Positions 1 to 12,478 of a stretch of 64,000 bases of DNA are shown piece by piece (position 1 is the first letter of the stretch; each line of letters begins with the position of its first letter). The position numbers and the translations under genes are program-made. The stretch spans positions 1-64,000 of the forward strand of contig FTLJ01000908.1 in assembly GCA_900155495.1 (NCBI GenBank), read 5' to 3'. The notes beneath the pieces are model-generated. The model searched no databases. It had not been told where the DNA came from and saw only the letters and a list, made by a program, of their open reading frames with translations. The stretch is from Porogramme epimiltina. Its lineage: Eukaryota > Basidiomycota > Agaricomycetes > Polyporales > Polyporaceae.

Positions 1-785
1 GGGGTGGCTGGGAGGGACGGGGAGGAGTGCGATGCGGTGATGTCATGGCTAGGGTGCGATCTGCGGTGGGCTGGGGGCCTGGCGGGGGCGGGGAGGAGGA
101 TCGCGTCCGATCACGAGGGCGTTATGGGCGGGGGCACAGCCAGCGGGCAAAACGGAAGCGCCAGCCTGCGCGCATAGATCCGACATCATGCGCCTGATTC
201 ATGGCGGGTCCTGGCGCGGTGCTCTGCGCCCGCGCGGGCTCTGTATGCACATCTGCTATGGTTTGTTGAGCTCGACGCACCGTGCGGGTTCCTCGCGACG
301 GGTGCTGGTGTTCCGCGGCTGACGCAGGTGTGGCCTGTCTCTTCTCGCCGGCGGACCCGGCGCAGGCGCGGGGACGAAGGGGGCGGGCAGACCAAGCGCA
401 GACGGGGCCTCAGTTGGGAGGCTTCGCGTGGTGTCGTTCCTTGAAGCGGCTAGATCACTGAGCTGCCACGCGAGCAAGAGGCAGTTAGCAAGGGACGCCG
501 GGCAGCAATCATGCCAGACTCGGCCTCCGCCCAGTCCCAGTGGGAATTCTTGAGCCTGCTCGCCCCGGGCCTCCTGCCCTCCAACCGCCCACCGCTCCCC
601 CCGGCTCGGCCGACCTCGCCCCGCCCGCAGGTCACTCATCCTCCTCGAGCTACTTACACATACAGCTCTGCGTGTCGTCGTCGCCGCCGTTCCTCCCCTG
701 CCCACTCCCTCGCCCCTCGCGTCCACCGGACATCGCGCCCCGTGCACATCTGTATATCAAGACGGGCAGCGCGCGCCCTCCTCCA
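1..785. other. Left-edge non-coding region
   Basis: This is GC-rich sequence with no reading frame that resembles a protein. The ORFs present run antisense through one another and are low-complexity (Arg/Pro/Ser). From about 560 to 785 the plus strand becomes strongly pyrimidine-rich, which fits the promoter and 5' leader of the gene starting at 786. Confidence 0.5.
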
Positions 786-3050
786 ATGCCCCGCTCCCGC
801 GCTCGTGCCATCTGGTCTGCGCTCTCGGTCGGTCTCCTGTGGACGCACTTTCTCATCCCAAATGTCGCTGCGGAGATCGTTGAGCCGTTAGAGCAGGTGA
901 GCTGCCTCCTTGCTGCCCTCGCCGCATTGATCCTTAAGACATCTAGGGTTTCCTGTTCGACTGGTCCGGGGATGCGGGCTCCCCAATTCCGACTGCAGGT
1001 GCGTCCCATCGATCCCTTCCTCACCTCTGCAATGTGGCCGATGCATTGAACCCGCCATTGTAGCGCAATGCGACACCTTGCACATACAATGGGGTCGAAG
1101 GTCTGCCACCGGGTACGTCCCGCCACAATCGTCAGCGTTCTTGCCGTCTTTCCCCGCCTGACGCGCGTCACGTACACGCTCCCCAGCCCAAATCCGGTCG
1201 CACCGTACTACCTTCAAATCTTCACGTCGTGAGTATGATCGTCTTGTTCACGGGCATCTCCTTCGGGTGGATTGGGTTTTGGTGTGCCTGCCTTAAGAGG
1301 CGAGAACTGATGGTACCTTCTCCAGGACGTTCATCGTGCCGTTTGTCATCCCCGCGGGGAGCGACCAGTCCTTTGTATGTTCCTTCTCCATTGCATTGCC
1401 ACCGCACACATTGTTCTCACGCGAGTCGCGTCGCGTACAAGGATTGGCCTGTACCCTTCATCCCGGGAACGCAGGTGAGCGAGACCCCTCTGGACCCGCG
1501 TCTGCGGCACCGACATTGACACGCTTCTCCCGTGCTCAAGTTCCAAATATGCATGGTGAGTGGAGCGTCGGGGACCCGGATCTGCCCGTGCTCAACGCAT
1601 CGGCTTCGCAGTACGCCAGCAACGGCGTGACGGGCGGATGCCAACAAATCTACACCGTCTATCAAAGACCTAATACGACGCTCAACAACCCCCCTACCTG
1701 CCAAAATCTCACCTACCCATCAGGAGCGTTGGACGTGAAGGCCACTGGCAGTGATGGGTCATGGTCAGCATACGGCTGGTACGACCAGGTAGGTCCTCAA
1801 AACGTGCGAGCCTCAAATGGCATTCTTTTCCTCTAATCCGGATGCTATAGTGCACCGATATCAACATCAAGCCTGTTAATGGCACGCCGCCATACACATA
1901 CACAGTACGTTCCTCTTTGGCTGCGTAGGGGCATGCTTTAACTGTCCATCCAGGTCGCGCCTGCTCTGAGGCCACCATACAACTTTACGTCCGCCACGAG
2001 TGATGCTGTGAACTGGACCATAACTCTCGTAAGCGGGGTTCTCGAGGATTTCTGGGAACCGCTTAGTCATTATTTTTAGGCTTTTGGTCTCCCTTTCTTT
2101 TTAACCGTGGCCGACTCTACTGGCTTCTCTTGGACGAACGGCCCTATTCATGCAGGCCCTAATGGGCCCACGAGCTGTTCTTCCTCCCAAATGTGAGCCG
2201 TTTCAGCATAATTAGAGACAGACTAGTACTCACGTCCCGCAGCACCGAGGACTCGGGGCTTTCTACAAGCAACGTTGTCGGCGTCGGCGTCGGCTCCCTC
2301 GCTGCGGGCCTATTAGCGGGCCTCGCAGGCGCGTTCTTCTTCTTCCGACGGCGGGAGCGCCGCTACGCACCCGTCGGCGGCCTCGCGCTCCTGCGCAAGT
2401 CGACAGAGCAGAGCCCGCTCTCGTCCGCTGTCGGGTACTCGCAGCCGCCCTCGTCGAGCGCGTCCGGCTCCTTCGCGCACGCATTCCCGCACCGCCTCTC
2501 CGGCGCGCACATCGAGCCGTTCATCCTCCCCTCCGAGGAAGGCCTCGTCGCCGGCGCGAGCGCGGCGAACACGCCGCACAGCGCGACGTTCTCGACCCTC
2601 GCGCGCCCCCTCACCGGCGACTCGCGCGACGCGCCGCCGAGCCCGCTCTACCACCACGCGCACTCACCCAGCTCCGGCAGCCTCGGCGGCGCAGGCCCGT
2701 CGAGCACGGGCGCGAGCATCGCGTCCCCGAGCAGCACTGGCCCACCGCAGCCTGCGCGCTCGCCAGGACTTGGGTCCGGGGGCGGCAACGGCGGGGGCGG
2801 TGGGGGCGCGCAGCAGCACGTGTACGTCGTGCACCACGACGGGGGCCGGCCGCCGCCCGTGACGGTGTTCACGTCGGACGGGACGGAGGTCGTCGAGCTC
2901 CCGCCGCACTACGAGCCGCCGGCGGACGCGCGCGACGCGCGCGAGCGGGGGCTGCTCGTCGTCCAGCCGCCGCCGCCTGGCGGGCAGCAGGCGCGGCACC
3001 CGCGCGGGCTCGTGCAGAAGGCGCCGCGCGTGCCGTCGAACGGGTCATAG
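786..3050 (+). CDS. Single-pass type I membrane protein, function unknown
   Basis: I do not recognise a named domain. The start at 786 gives a signal peptide (basic MPRSRAR, hydrophobic core, cleavage near VAA-EI). Splicing about ten short introns gives an extracellular region of roughly 230 residues with several Cys (QCDTLHIQWG, FQICM, GGCQQIYTVY, PTCQNLTYP, QCTDINIKP) and N-glycosylation sites such as NTT, NLT and NFT. Then comes a Gly/Ala-rich transmembrane helix (around 2270-2340) stopped by RRRERR. The cytoplasmic tail, in the last exon 2240-3050, is Ser/Pro/Gly-rich, low-complexity and very GC-rich, ending in a TAG stop. This layout is common in uncharacterised Agaricomycete membrane proteins and resembles a cell-surface sensor, but that role is inference. 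The exon chain was joined by hand from canonical GT-AG sites that keep the frame. Confidence 0.72.
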
Positions 3051-3965
3051 TGACTGCGGGTGGGGGTGTGAGGTGTTGGTGCTTGAGAGTGCTTCGATCT
3101 TCAACCTTCGATCTTTCTAGCGTAGGGGTTTTGGTATATAGTGGTACATATGCGCAAACGATGACTCTGAAGGCTCATCTGGTAATTCTCTCTCTCACTC
3201 CCATTTACGTCGATCTGCTCTCCTTCTGCACGACATGTTATGCCTATCACTCAGCGCTCACCTGTTCCCGCCATCCTATCTGCTCGACGTCTGTCTCTGT
3301 GTAGTACGGTTTCGCCTTCCCTCCCCTAACTCGCTTACCCGTTGTGCGATCCTCAGCGGGGTAGATTACTCGCACCGGTTTCTGGGCTCTGGATCTGCAT
3401 CGGATGTGTTCCCTATGCTGCAGCGGCAGATCTATCATACTGTATATCTTAGCTATCTAGTACTTCCTCCTTCATTCATCGGACCCGGACCTGAGCTACA
3501 CGATGGACCTGTTATTATCGTCCGGCCGGTGTGGCCGGCACACACGCGCTCCCTCCCCACGGTCTCTATCCCCTTCACGTTCGTTCTACCACCCTCCGAC
3601 CGCTGGGATCATAGACGTTTTACCCCGTGTACTGATCGATATGGATGTACATGCGTATTGCGAGAACATCAGATTTTTCTATCAGGCGTGTACTTGCGTA
3701 CGAACGCCTACATGTCCCCACTGCTGCCCATGCCGGAACCACAACCACATTCTCTTCGCTCGGTATCCGTATTCCGCCACCGCAGAGCAGCCCCGTGTCC
3801 CTTGGCGGGCCACCCGCGGACGCCCGCCCCCATACGACCGAATCTCGCGGCGCGCGTAGACGTCGAGAGCCTGCGCCGCTTTACGAGGTAGACTGGCTCC
3901 GAGGAAGGGTGGCGCGACAGCCGGCGGCCCCCTGTCCAACTCGCGAGCGCGTACGGAGCCTGAGC
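3051..3965. other. Intergenic between two convergent genes
   Basis: Contains the 3' flanks of the membrane protein gene and of LAS1, which are transcribed towards each other. It is AT-richer than the flanks, and no ORF has protein-like composition. No repeat or RNA gene is seen. Confidence 0.5.
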
Positions 3966-5837
3966 TCAGGGACAGTTCACGTATACACCGATGGGTGCGG
4001 GCCGCCAGCCGTCGCGCTCGGCGAGCCGCCGCCAGCCCGCGGGGAGCTCCGCGCCGGGGCGCGCGGGCGTGCGGATGTCAGGCTCCAGAGCTCCTGGCGG
4101 AGAAGAGGATGGGGAAGTGGTGGCTTGACCGCCAAGGAGCGCGCTCAGGCGGGCGTCCATCTCTGCGACGGTGCTCGCCGGGTCCTGGGGGAGAAAAGAG
4201 GTTAGGGGCAGGTCGAGGAGGCGGAAGGGAGTCGTGGCTGACCTGGGATATCGAAGCGGATGCGGGGTTCTGGGCGAGGATGGAGAGGGCGGCGGCGAGC
4301 TGGGGGCGTGAGGCGCACAGGGCTTGTAGAAGCGCGCTTATACTGCGAGAGAAAGGAAGGGCAGTCAGCGCTGGGTTCGTTGGGGTACAAATAAGAAGTC
4401 TAGAGACCCAAGGGACCGAGCGTTCAAGGGGAAGAGAAAATGATAGGCTTCATACTTACGCCTTGGAACCCGGCGTGCCGTTCCCCAGGACAGATACAAG
4501 GTGCACGACGATACCCTCACGGAGCTCTGCGGCCTCTTCGGCGCCGGTGTCCGTACCTACACATGCACCTGTGTCCGCGAGCCACCTCCCCCAGCCGGCG
4601 AGGCAGAGGTCGTACGACGGGTCCGCGCGTTGCTGGCCTGAGTCGGCAGCAGGGGCCGAGAGCGAGGCCGATTCTGCGCTGAAGTCGTCCGCGGGGATTG
4701 CGTCGGCGCGCTGGGCATGAGCCAGGTGTGCGGCGATGGAAGCAGCGAGGCGGAGGGAGAGCGTCGGGTGCAGTGTCTGTAAATGCGTCAAGAGCGGCGC
4801 CCAGATGGCCGTCGAGGAGCGCGGAGGGGCGAGCGTTTGGTCTGCCGGGATTCGCTTCCTATGGATACGGAACAACAGTGGTCAGTCAGACGGCGAGGGT
4901 GATATGCGGGTTCCAGCACAGGAAACTGTACTTTTTCGAGAGCGGAACGAGTACGCCCTTCTCGAGCAGCGCGTCCGCGAGGCGGTCCAGAGCCCATCGC
5001 TCCCGGGCATCCTCTCCGTCCTCATCCGCGCTGGCGTCATCCCATGCCCCCGCTCCGGGAGCAGAAGGTGCCCCGAGCTTGGCTTCGGCTATCCACCGCT
5101 CTATGGCACGCGTGGACTTCGTGATCTCCTTTCGGAATTGGACTTCGAGCGTGGCATCGCGCGTCGTTGCCTTCAGCAGGGCTTTGTACCGCTTGAGTAG
5201 CGGCGCAAGTGGGCTAAGTGGCACCGAAGGCGCTGTAGGAGGTGCTGTTGGGTTCAGGGTAGGCAGAAAGTAGTTATTTAAGAGCCATGCCATCGCCTGG
5301 GGACAAGAACACATCAGGTCACATTGGTGTGTAGCAATGAGGGGCGATCCTTCCGACCTCTCGTGCGGCATCCCGGAGGAGCTCAAGGCTAGGCAAATCT
5401 TCGTGCGTAGCAGCGTGACGTAGTTCGACCAGCCACGTTGGAAGCCCGAGTTGCTGTGCGATGCTGTGGATGGAGCGAGCATATGCGCCTAGTTGAAGGG
5501 GGTCGACGAGTCCGTTTACTAAGCGGATGACGGCAGAGGCGTAGCTCATCCGCAGGGAGAGATAGGAGGACGAGGACGCCCCGCTATTAGCATCTTGTAA
5601 AATTGCACACAGAAGTGCGTGCGCAGCCTCTAGCGCGTGCGGAAGGGGCACCGAGACCTTCCAGGCTGCGAGCTGTAATAGTGTGAGCGAGACTACTAAA
5701 ACAGAGGCAGAAGAGCGACTAACCCGGTTGACTGCACGTTCTTTGGCATCCAGATCGTTTTCGTCCGCGTAAATCCACCCGCATACTTGCTCGAGTTCTG
5801 CGAGGGACTCCCAAGGAACACGGCGCGGGAGGCGCAT
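3966..5837 (-). CDS. LAS1: Pre-rRNA processing endoribonuclease Las1
   Basis: Las1 cleaves ITS2 of pre-rRNA at site C2 in the nucleolus, in complex with the kinase Grc3. The N-terminal exon carries the family opening PWESLAELEQVCGWIYAD, then LRMSYASAVIRLVNGLVDP, and the HEPN catalytic signature RHAATHE (an RxxxxH motif: Arg, four residues, His) followed by DLPSLELLRDAA. Four introns are inferred: near 5319 (joins LRDAARE to AMAWLLNNYFLP), near 4865-4900 (WNPHITLA to KRIPADQTL), about 4343-4460, and about 4185-4240. The final exon ends GWRRLAERDGWRPAPIGVYVNCP, the typical Las1 C-terminus, so the last exon is confirmed. The start chosen is the Met before RLPRRVPWES; an in-frame Met 20 codons upstream would add a non-conserved extension. 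Confidence 0.92.
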
Positions 5838-6763
5838 CTTCGATAGTTGTTTTGCGTGGCTAAGCGCTAGTAGAAGATTTTGGGTCAGTATTGTCAATTG
5901 ACTTGATTAAACGCCCGATGGGAGGCCACGTGGGTTCATTACGTACGGTGCAGTAGCACAGGATTCTACACGATGTGCATCCTGTCCTCGAACCTCTTCA
6001 CAGTTCGTGACCGCCGCTGGCGTCTGCCGTACAACACAGCCTGTCATTGATGCTAGGCTAGCGCGGTACCGGACCTTGTGAAAATCATACAACTGACTCT
6101 CCTCCTACAAGTTACATTCGAACGCGTATCAATCACACCTAGTGCGCCAGGAAGAGGCTCAACAATGCTCATCGTAATTAAACGTACATGCAGTGCTGTC
6201 ATGATCAACCTGTTGCAGAGCGAAAGCCTGCAGGCATACATCGGCAGCCGTCCGACAAACGGTACGATGGAGCCCCGGTACGCTACGCAGCATGTGTGGG
6301 CTATATTTATCTAACGCTTCCGAGGACAGAGTGACACTCTACAGGAACTGCGCCCCCAGCGCTCTGCCGATTTTGACAGCACCTACGGTCCAACACCGGA
6401 CGCGGGACCTTTGCCTGCCAATGACGTTGAAACCAGCTGCGTGCGGCGCCGGGAATGTTAGGCGCTGTGTTCGGGTATGTTTCCGATGCGGTCGCTCAAC
6501 CATCCAGCGCATCGCCACATGCCTTGCCGTTGGTCGGATCGCCACTCCTTGCACCCATCGACTAGCTGCCCGCCGCTAACATCGCCGTAGTTGCGGGTAT
6601 GCGAACTGGGCGATGGGGTGCGGTAAACACCGCCAATCTCGGCCTCGATATATAGGGCACTATCTGTGCCTCAGTCCCAGTGCGATCCATTTGTCTGTCC
6701 TTTTCACGCCCTCCACCTTCTGACCTTCTTAGTTTCTTGTTTGCATACCTTCCTTCTACACTC
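5838..6763. other. Divergent intergenic region with TATA-like element
   Basis: Upstream region shared by LAS1 (minus) and the DUF7702-like gene (plus). ORFs here are short and have no protein-like pattern. A TATATA-type element lies at about 6648-6655, roughly 110 bp before the ATG at 6764, and is followed by a pyrimidine-rich leader, so it is a plausible core promoter for the plus-strand gene. Confidence 0.5.
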
Positions 6764-7839
6764 ATGACTAAGCTCGACGCGCGGGGCTACATTGCCATAG
6801 TGGAGATCGTGATTTATGTCCCAATTCTCTTCATCAGCCTTGCACTATCGTTCAGGCACGGTTTCAAGAGGAAGGCAGGATGGATCATGCTTGTCGTGCT
6901 GTCAATTAGTAAGAGACCTTTTCCTTGAAGATGGTTCTCATACTTACGGCTATTTGGTATCTAGTTCGAATCATCGGAGGCATAACACACGTCCTTTCCG
7001 AGTTCAACCCCACGAACATCACGGAACGCATTATTTACAGTATCATGGAGTCCGCTGGTCTATCACCACTCCTGGTCGCAAGTTTGGGCTTCCTCGGTAC
7101 AGTGTGAGTATTTCCTTCTTCCACTCGCTTTTACGCCTACTGACAGCACACTGCCTCAGAGCGCAGTACTCTATCGAACAGGACCCATTAGTGCCAAGAG
7201 CCCTACGCATTCTCGGACTGGTGGGAACCGTCGCCCTTGTGCTCTCTATCATCGGGGGCACTAATGCGGGTAATGCAACCTCACTAAACGACCTCCACAC
7301 TGCGACGAACCTCCGACACATCGGTGCCATCCTATTCGTTGTCGTGTTCGGCGGCGTAGCCATCATGACGAGCTATGCATGGTTGAACCACGACCGCATT
7401 CTGCAGTACCGTCGACGCGTGAGTGCACCTCATAACAGATGCTGATCGTAGGACGCTAACGCATACTTCGCAGTTGCTCAAAGGGATCACTATTACACTT
7501 CCCTTCCTCCTTGTGCGCACGGTCTACGCAATCCTCTCCTCCTTCGCGCCCTATCCCGTCACGATCGTCGATGGACATCAAGTCCCAGTCGTACCAGTCA
7601 ACACCGGCCTCGGACGTTTCAGCTCAGCCTCTCCCGACTGGTGGATATACCTCATCATGAGCGTCGTCGCGGAGTACGCGGCGGTGCTCGTGTACACTAC
7701 GTTCGGGATGCTCACCCCGCTGGCCAAGGATATCCCCGCGTACGACAAGGCACCGACAGATTCGTACGAAGGGCACCAGATGGGCTCGTACGCGCCTGCG
7801 TACGCGAACCAGCAATCACAGTACTACGCTTCCAGGTGA
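6764..7839 (+). CDS. Multi-pass membrane protein, DUF7702-like
   Basis: Function is unknown. Four exons join with canonical sites (6764-6908, from 6965, from about 7160, and from about 7474 to 7839). The product of roughly 290 residues starts MTKLDARGYIAIVEIVIY. I see about seven hydrophobic segments: IAIVEIVIYVPILFISLAL, WIMLVVLSI, LLVASLGFLG, ILGLVGTVALVLSIIGG, IGAILFVVVFGGVAIM, ITITLPFLLVRTVYAIL, and WIYLIMSVVAEYAAVLVY. The conserved loop RIIGGITHVLSEFNPTN follows TM2. The tail is short and Tyr/Gln-rich. The seven-helix topology with an RIIGG loop matches the fungal DUF7702 group as I know it; a receptor-like role is only a topological analogy. The exon joins keep frame, for example LSI-IRIIGG and LGFLGTV-AQYSIEQ. 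Confidence 0.82.
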
Positions 7840-8734
7840 TTGGGGGAGCAGGAGGTTGGACGAGGTCGTGTACGATTACTTTATTTTTTCGGATTCTGCA
7901 CAATACATCTAGTATATTATACTTCATCGACGGCCTACACTATCAAACGGTACGATTCTGGCGACCCCTACTAGCTGAGGCAGACCTGAGACGTGTATCA
8001 TGAAATTTGCATATTTAATCGCGAAGACTAGCTGGAGAGATCGTAGCCGTCTCACATCTTGCTCCATGATTGATGTGTATGGGCTCTGGCCGATGGGGGA
8101 AATAGCATCATGTAGTAGACAGCACATAGTCAAATTTCAGAAAATTTCTTCCGCAACGAAAACACCCCAGCCGTATGTCAAACTCCACCCATGCCATGGT
8201 GCCAAGGTTCGTGCCAACTCATTCTAAGATAGAGAGACTAACCAGTCCACATACTCAAGCACCGACATGCAGACCTTGACCCTTCACATGTTCTCCCATG
8301 GTCTATCTTCGAGGTGGCACGAGACCAGCCCGTTCGTCACAAGTTCGTCCACGCTGGCATGCGATCTTCACAGCAGTGAGAGAAAGAAGAAGCGTGTATT
8401 GCAAAAGGGATGTGCGAGCTACATAGTCAAGCACTTCCCACACCGCACACGGCTTGCGCCGTGCACGACGACGGGAGGCGCTCCGGCTTAATTGAACTCG
8501 GCGGTCGGCGTGCTCTGCCCTCTGGCCCACGGGTACCCTAGGTCACATGTCGCGAGACGAGAGACGGAGAGTTGCTCAGAGACGAGCCGTGCGCGCGCGC
8601 GAGGCGGCGACAGGAGCTGCAGCGAGCGGTGGTGAGGGTTTCAGAAGAAGAGAGAAAAAGCGCGCGAGCGTGGGATGAGGTGGATGTAGACGCCCGAGAA
8701 GCCGCATATGGCAGGTATATGAGGCGCGACAGGA
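7840..8734. other. Intergenic region
   Basis: 3' flank of the DUF7702-like gene and promoter of the dienelactone hydrolase gene. The first 350 bp are AT-rich with in-frame stops in all frames. The region near 8540-8720 is GC-richer. No gene can be supported. Confidence 0.5.
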
Positions 8735-10102
8735 ATGTCGTCATTGGCGATCGCCCCAGCCCCACTGGCAGTCCCCAACAGCCTATTCGAGATGTTCAGC
8801 CGTCTGCGCACACTCGCCCACCAGCTCGCCCCCCGCATCCGCACCGGTAAAATGTCGACGGTGCACAACAAGAACGTGGCCTGCTGCTCAATCCCCCCCG
8901 TTGAGTCTGACTATACTCCCAAAGGCACTTTCAAGTCCTATGGAGGCTTCAATAAGGTCAGGAGACACCGACGCACTGGCTAGAGTATATGCGCGGATGC
9001 TTATGAACGGGACGTCCACACCTCCGTGAATGCATGTCTCAGGTATACGTAACCGGCCCCGAGACCCCCGGAAAGCTCGCCATTGTCTGCGTGTATGACA
9101 TCTTTGGGTGAGTATCGCGGTTAATGCGATTCGTCTGCCATGCCGAACCATAGAGCTAAACCGCGATCCAGGTTCTGGCCCCAGACCCAGCAGGGTGCAG
9201 ACATCATTGCCCAGAAGCTCAACGCGCAGGTGCTCATGCCCGACTTCTTCGAAGCGGGAGAGCCTTGGCCGCAGGACAAATTCCCGCCCCAAACAGACGA
9301 GGAGAAGGCCGAACTGCAGGCGTTCTTCGGCGGACTTGCGAACCCGGCGGATGCTGTCGCCAAGCTACTTAACGTCGGGAAGGCACTTAAATCCGAGGGA
9401 GTCGAGTTTATTGGTGTCTACGGATTCTGTTGGGGTAAGTACAGGCAATCATATATCATCTAGGGGTCTAGGCATCACCGACAAGGAACTAAAGGTGAAT
9501 ATTGTCAGGCGGAAAGGTGACCATTCTTTCTGGCTCTAGCGAGGACACCCCCTTCGGGGCGGCGGCGGCCGTCCATCCTGCGTACGCCGAGTCACTCAGA
9601 GCCGTTGCTCCGACCCACGTTGATCGGGCAATGACATAGAATGCTCGCACACGGAGATGTTACGAACCTCACGATTCCCTTGGGATTGTATCCAAGCAAA
9701 GACGAACCTGTGGATGAGGTCAGTCGAGATCAATCCGGGTTAGTGGTAATTCATGAACTCACCTGAGCTGCACATCTATCAGTCTAAGCAAATACTCGAA
9801 ATTATCTCCAAGAAGCCTATCTCGAAGAAGAGCGATTATAAGCTCTATGATTCGTGCGTCGAAGCTTCTAGCAGCTTGGGGTACCACCAATCATTCACTG
9901 ACTGTCCTGCATGCAGTTTCCACGGGTTTGCTGCCGCGCGTGCGAACCTGAACGACGCCGACAATAAGAAGCAGTACGTGCGGCCATCCGCATCTTGTGC
10001 GGGAGCATTGCTGACTTCTCCGCGTCCGTGTGAAGCTACGAGGACCTATACGGCCGCCTCGTCGGATTCTTCAGCAACGCGAGTGGCACCCCCGTGGAGT
10101 GA
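8735..10102 (+). CDS. Dienelactone hydrolase family protein
   Basis: An alpha/beta hydrolase of the carboxymethylenebutenolidase type. Family members open dienelactone rings in aromatic catabolism, but many fungal ones have unknown substrates. The nucleophile motif GVYGFCWGG, with Cys in place of the usual Ser, is split by an intron at about 9435-9509. The catalytic Asp is probably in LYPSKDEPV and the His in SFHGFAAAR. The core before it reads VYVTGPETPGKLAICVYDIFG then FWPQTQQGADIIAQKLNAQVLMPDFF. I infer about six introns; one removes the stop-containing stretch about 9579-9640 and restores VHPAMLAHGDVTNL. The Met at 8735 gives an N-terminal extension of about 40 residues before MSTVHNKNVACC. 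The internal Met near 8851 would give the usual cytosolic length, so the extension may be a mitochondrial targeting peptide. Confidence 0.85.
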
Positions 10103-10316
10103 ATGGTGCCGTCGAGCGGAATGCATGAAGATAATACGATATTGTTGTACACGTGAGCGGCGGGAGTATACTGTTGTACATTTATCCTTTTCATTGTCCG
10201 GGAGCGGAGGAAGTTGTAAGATTAGTGGAACCCAATGATCGAAAGGGGATTGCCGTGGAAAATGCGGGAATGGGCGCTCTATCCAACCGCTCGAGAGGCG
10301 TCCTAATTGCACCGGA

Positions 10317-12478
10317 CTAGTGCAGGGTATTCAGAATGCCGCTCGGGAGCTGGTCACTAACTTTCATCATCCAGAAGGGTCCTGCCGGGTCATCTGCGGG
10401 GGTTCTATGTCAGTACAGAGTTCACATGCGGCCCTACCACAACCACAGGGCCCACCTCGATCATGTTGGGCACCGGTCCAGATGCCAGCAACGCCAGCTG
10501 CGCTGCAGACGTGGCCGATTTGTACACCTTCCGCGCTGCGTAAAGGAGGTCAGCTGAGGGTCTTCGACGGCCGGCGAGGACGCCGAGGCGGCAACGCTCA
10601 CCTCCACTGCATTCGGCCGTCGTACGTCGTGACCTAGAGAACCACGCAATTCAGCTCCCGCAGCGGCAAGAACGGACGCACTAACTCCACTCACGAACTG
10701 CCATCGCACCGCGCCGTCCGCGAGCGTGCTCACTTTTCCGCGCACGGTCGCGATCCCGTGCGACTCGCCCGCGAAGTAGAGCGTCGGGAACGCAGGGTCC
10801 TCCGCGTCCGCGAGCGTGCACGCGCCGTCGTCGGCCGTGTCTGTCTCGCCGGGGCGTGGATGTGCCCGCGAGGGGTCGATGGGGATCTGGTCCGACTTGC
10901 TGAAGTACTCGTCGCGCGAGATGAGCGCCAGGGTGAGCTCCACGGGGCGCAGCGCCTCATCGTACTGGTCGTCGAAGAAAGAGGGGTCGTGTGGTCCGGG
11001 TGGGAGCATGCTATACTAGATATTCGGAGAGATGCGGTCAGCAATAGGGTCACGGACGGCGAACGAGAACGATGACAAGCTCACGTTGAACGTGTATAGA
11101 TCGCTGGGGAGGGTGATCGTTGTCAGCCTTGAGAACAAAGAAGGGCGAGCTCCTTACCGGTAGTCCATAAAGCACACAAACCGTCGCCACTTGCCCGTCA
11201 CGCCCGCCCAATCCTCAGGGGCACGTTCTGCCGCCCCGACAGCCGAGTACGCGCGGAGCGCGTCGAGCTGGAAGAGCGGCCGCTTGTAAAACCCGAGGCT
11301 CGCGAGCTGGATCTCGCGCAGCTTGAGGCCGACGACGTTCAGGACGTGCTCGACGTGCTCCCAGTCCGTGCGTAGCGTGCGCCCGTCGAGGCGGAACGGG
11401 CCCCAGAGCGTCTGCGGGCGGTAGCGGCGCATGTCGTACACGAACGCGCGGCTCGCGCGGCGGGCGGCGGCCATGCGCGCACGGCCGTCCGCGTTGAACG
11501 AGGACTCGTGCGCGAGCGCGACGCACGCGCGCAGCCGGCAGCGCTGCTGGTACGGGCGCTGGTAGCGCTCGGGCAGGTACTGCACCGTGGACACGTCGAG
11601 CGTGCGCAGCTGCGGCGGCGTTGGCGGCGCGGGCGCGTTTGCTTCCTCATCATCGTCGTCCTCGTCCGCGCCGCTGATCGGGGGCGAGCGCGGCCGCGGC
11701 GGGGGGCTCGGCGGCTCCTCGCGGACGACGGTCCACACGGGGACGGTGTCGAGCACGCGCGTGTCCCGCAGGACACGGTCCAGCCAGCGGAGGTTCTCCG
11801 AGCGTGGGAGCGGATCGCTGCTGTCCTTGTCCTTGTCCTTTGGGGCGTCCTCTTTCTGTGCGCTCGGCGGCGCCGGCCCCGCGGGCGGGCCCTGAGCAGG
11901 AGCGGTCGCGGGCCGCGGCTCGCCCGAGCCCTCGTCGGCGGAGGCTGGGCTCGCGGTGTCTATTGCAGAGAGGAAGGCCTCGTACGCGCTTTGCAGGACG
12001 GCGGCGTCCGTCGTGCCGGAGGCGGCGATGAGCTCGGCCTGCGTTCGGCGCTGGAGCTCTGTTCGCCACGCGATGGCGGTCGTTGCTTCTGTGGGGGCGT
12101 CCGAGGACGGCTGCGTAGGGGTATCTAGCCTATCATTGGGGAGAGGTACGGCCTTGCGGAGGTCGTCGAATGGTCGTCCGAGGTAGAGCTCGCGCCATAG
12201 GTACTGGTCGTCGGATTGATAGACAAGTTGGCGGACGAATCGGCAGGAGCGCGCAAACCGCTAGAGTATCGTCAGCTGTGAGCCCCGCAGCATCCGTTGG
12301 CGAAGGTAGGAGCGCGTACAGAGACATCTCGAGGGTCGCAGAATGTCAGGATCCTCTCGATGACCTCGGTTGGGAGAGTTTCGAAGGCGGTAGGAGCGCC
12401 GGCGCCCGATAGCATGAGGATGCCGGCAGTGGCGCTGCGGCCGGTGAGGTCCTCTGCGGTGGCGACGGGGCACATCAT
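10317..12478 (-). CDS. F-box domain protein (putative SCF substrate receptor)
   Basis: The N-terminus contains an F-box, ETLPTEVIERILTFCDPRDVS, continuing after an intron as RFARSCRFVRQLVY. This motif binds Skp1 in SCF ubiquitin ligases. The middle (about 11750-11960) is an acidic, Ala/Pro-rich linker. The downstream half holds a conserved region, LWGPFRLDGRTLRTDWEHVEHVLNVVG, common in basidiomycete F-box proteins. The C-terminus was recovered by joining three tiny exons: RWQF, VTTYDGRMQW, then SAEGVQIGHVCSAAGVAGIWTGAQH and DDPAGPFWMMKV, ending at the stop 10317-10319. This tail shows the family QWSxEGVQ and DPxGPFWxWK pattern. The protein is roughly 600 residues. The substrate cannot be guessed from the sequence. 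Confidence 0.85.

Noticed and set aside
11508..12128. 206-codon plus-strand ORF opposite the F-box gene
   Set aside because: Antisense to the confirmed F-box exons; composition is Arg/Gly/Leu-rich with no family features.
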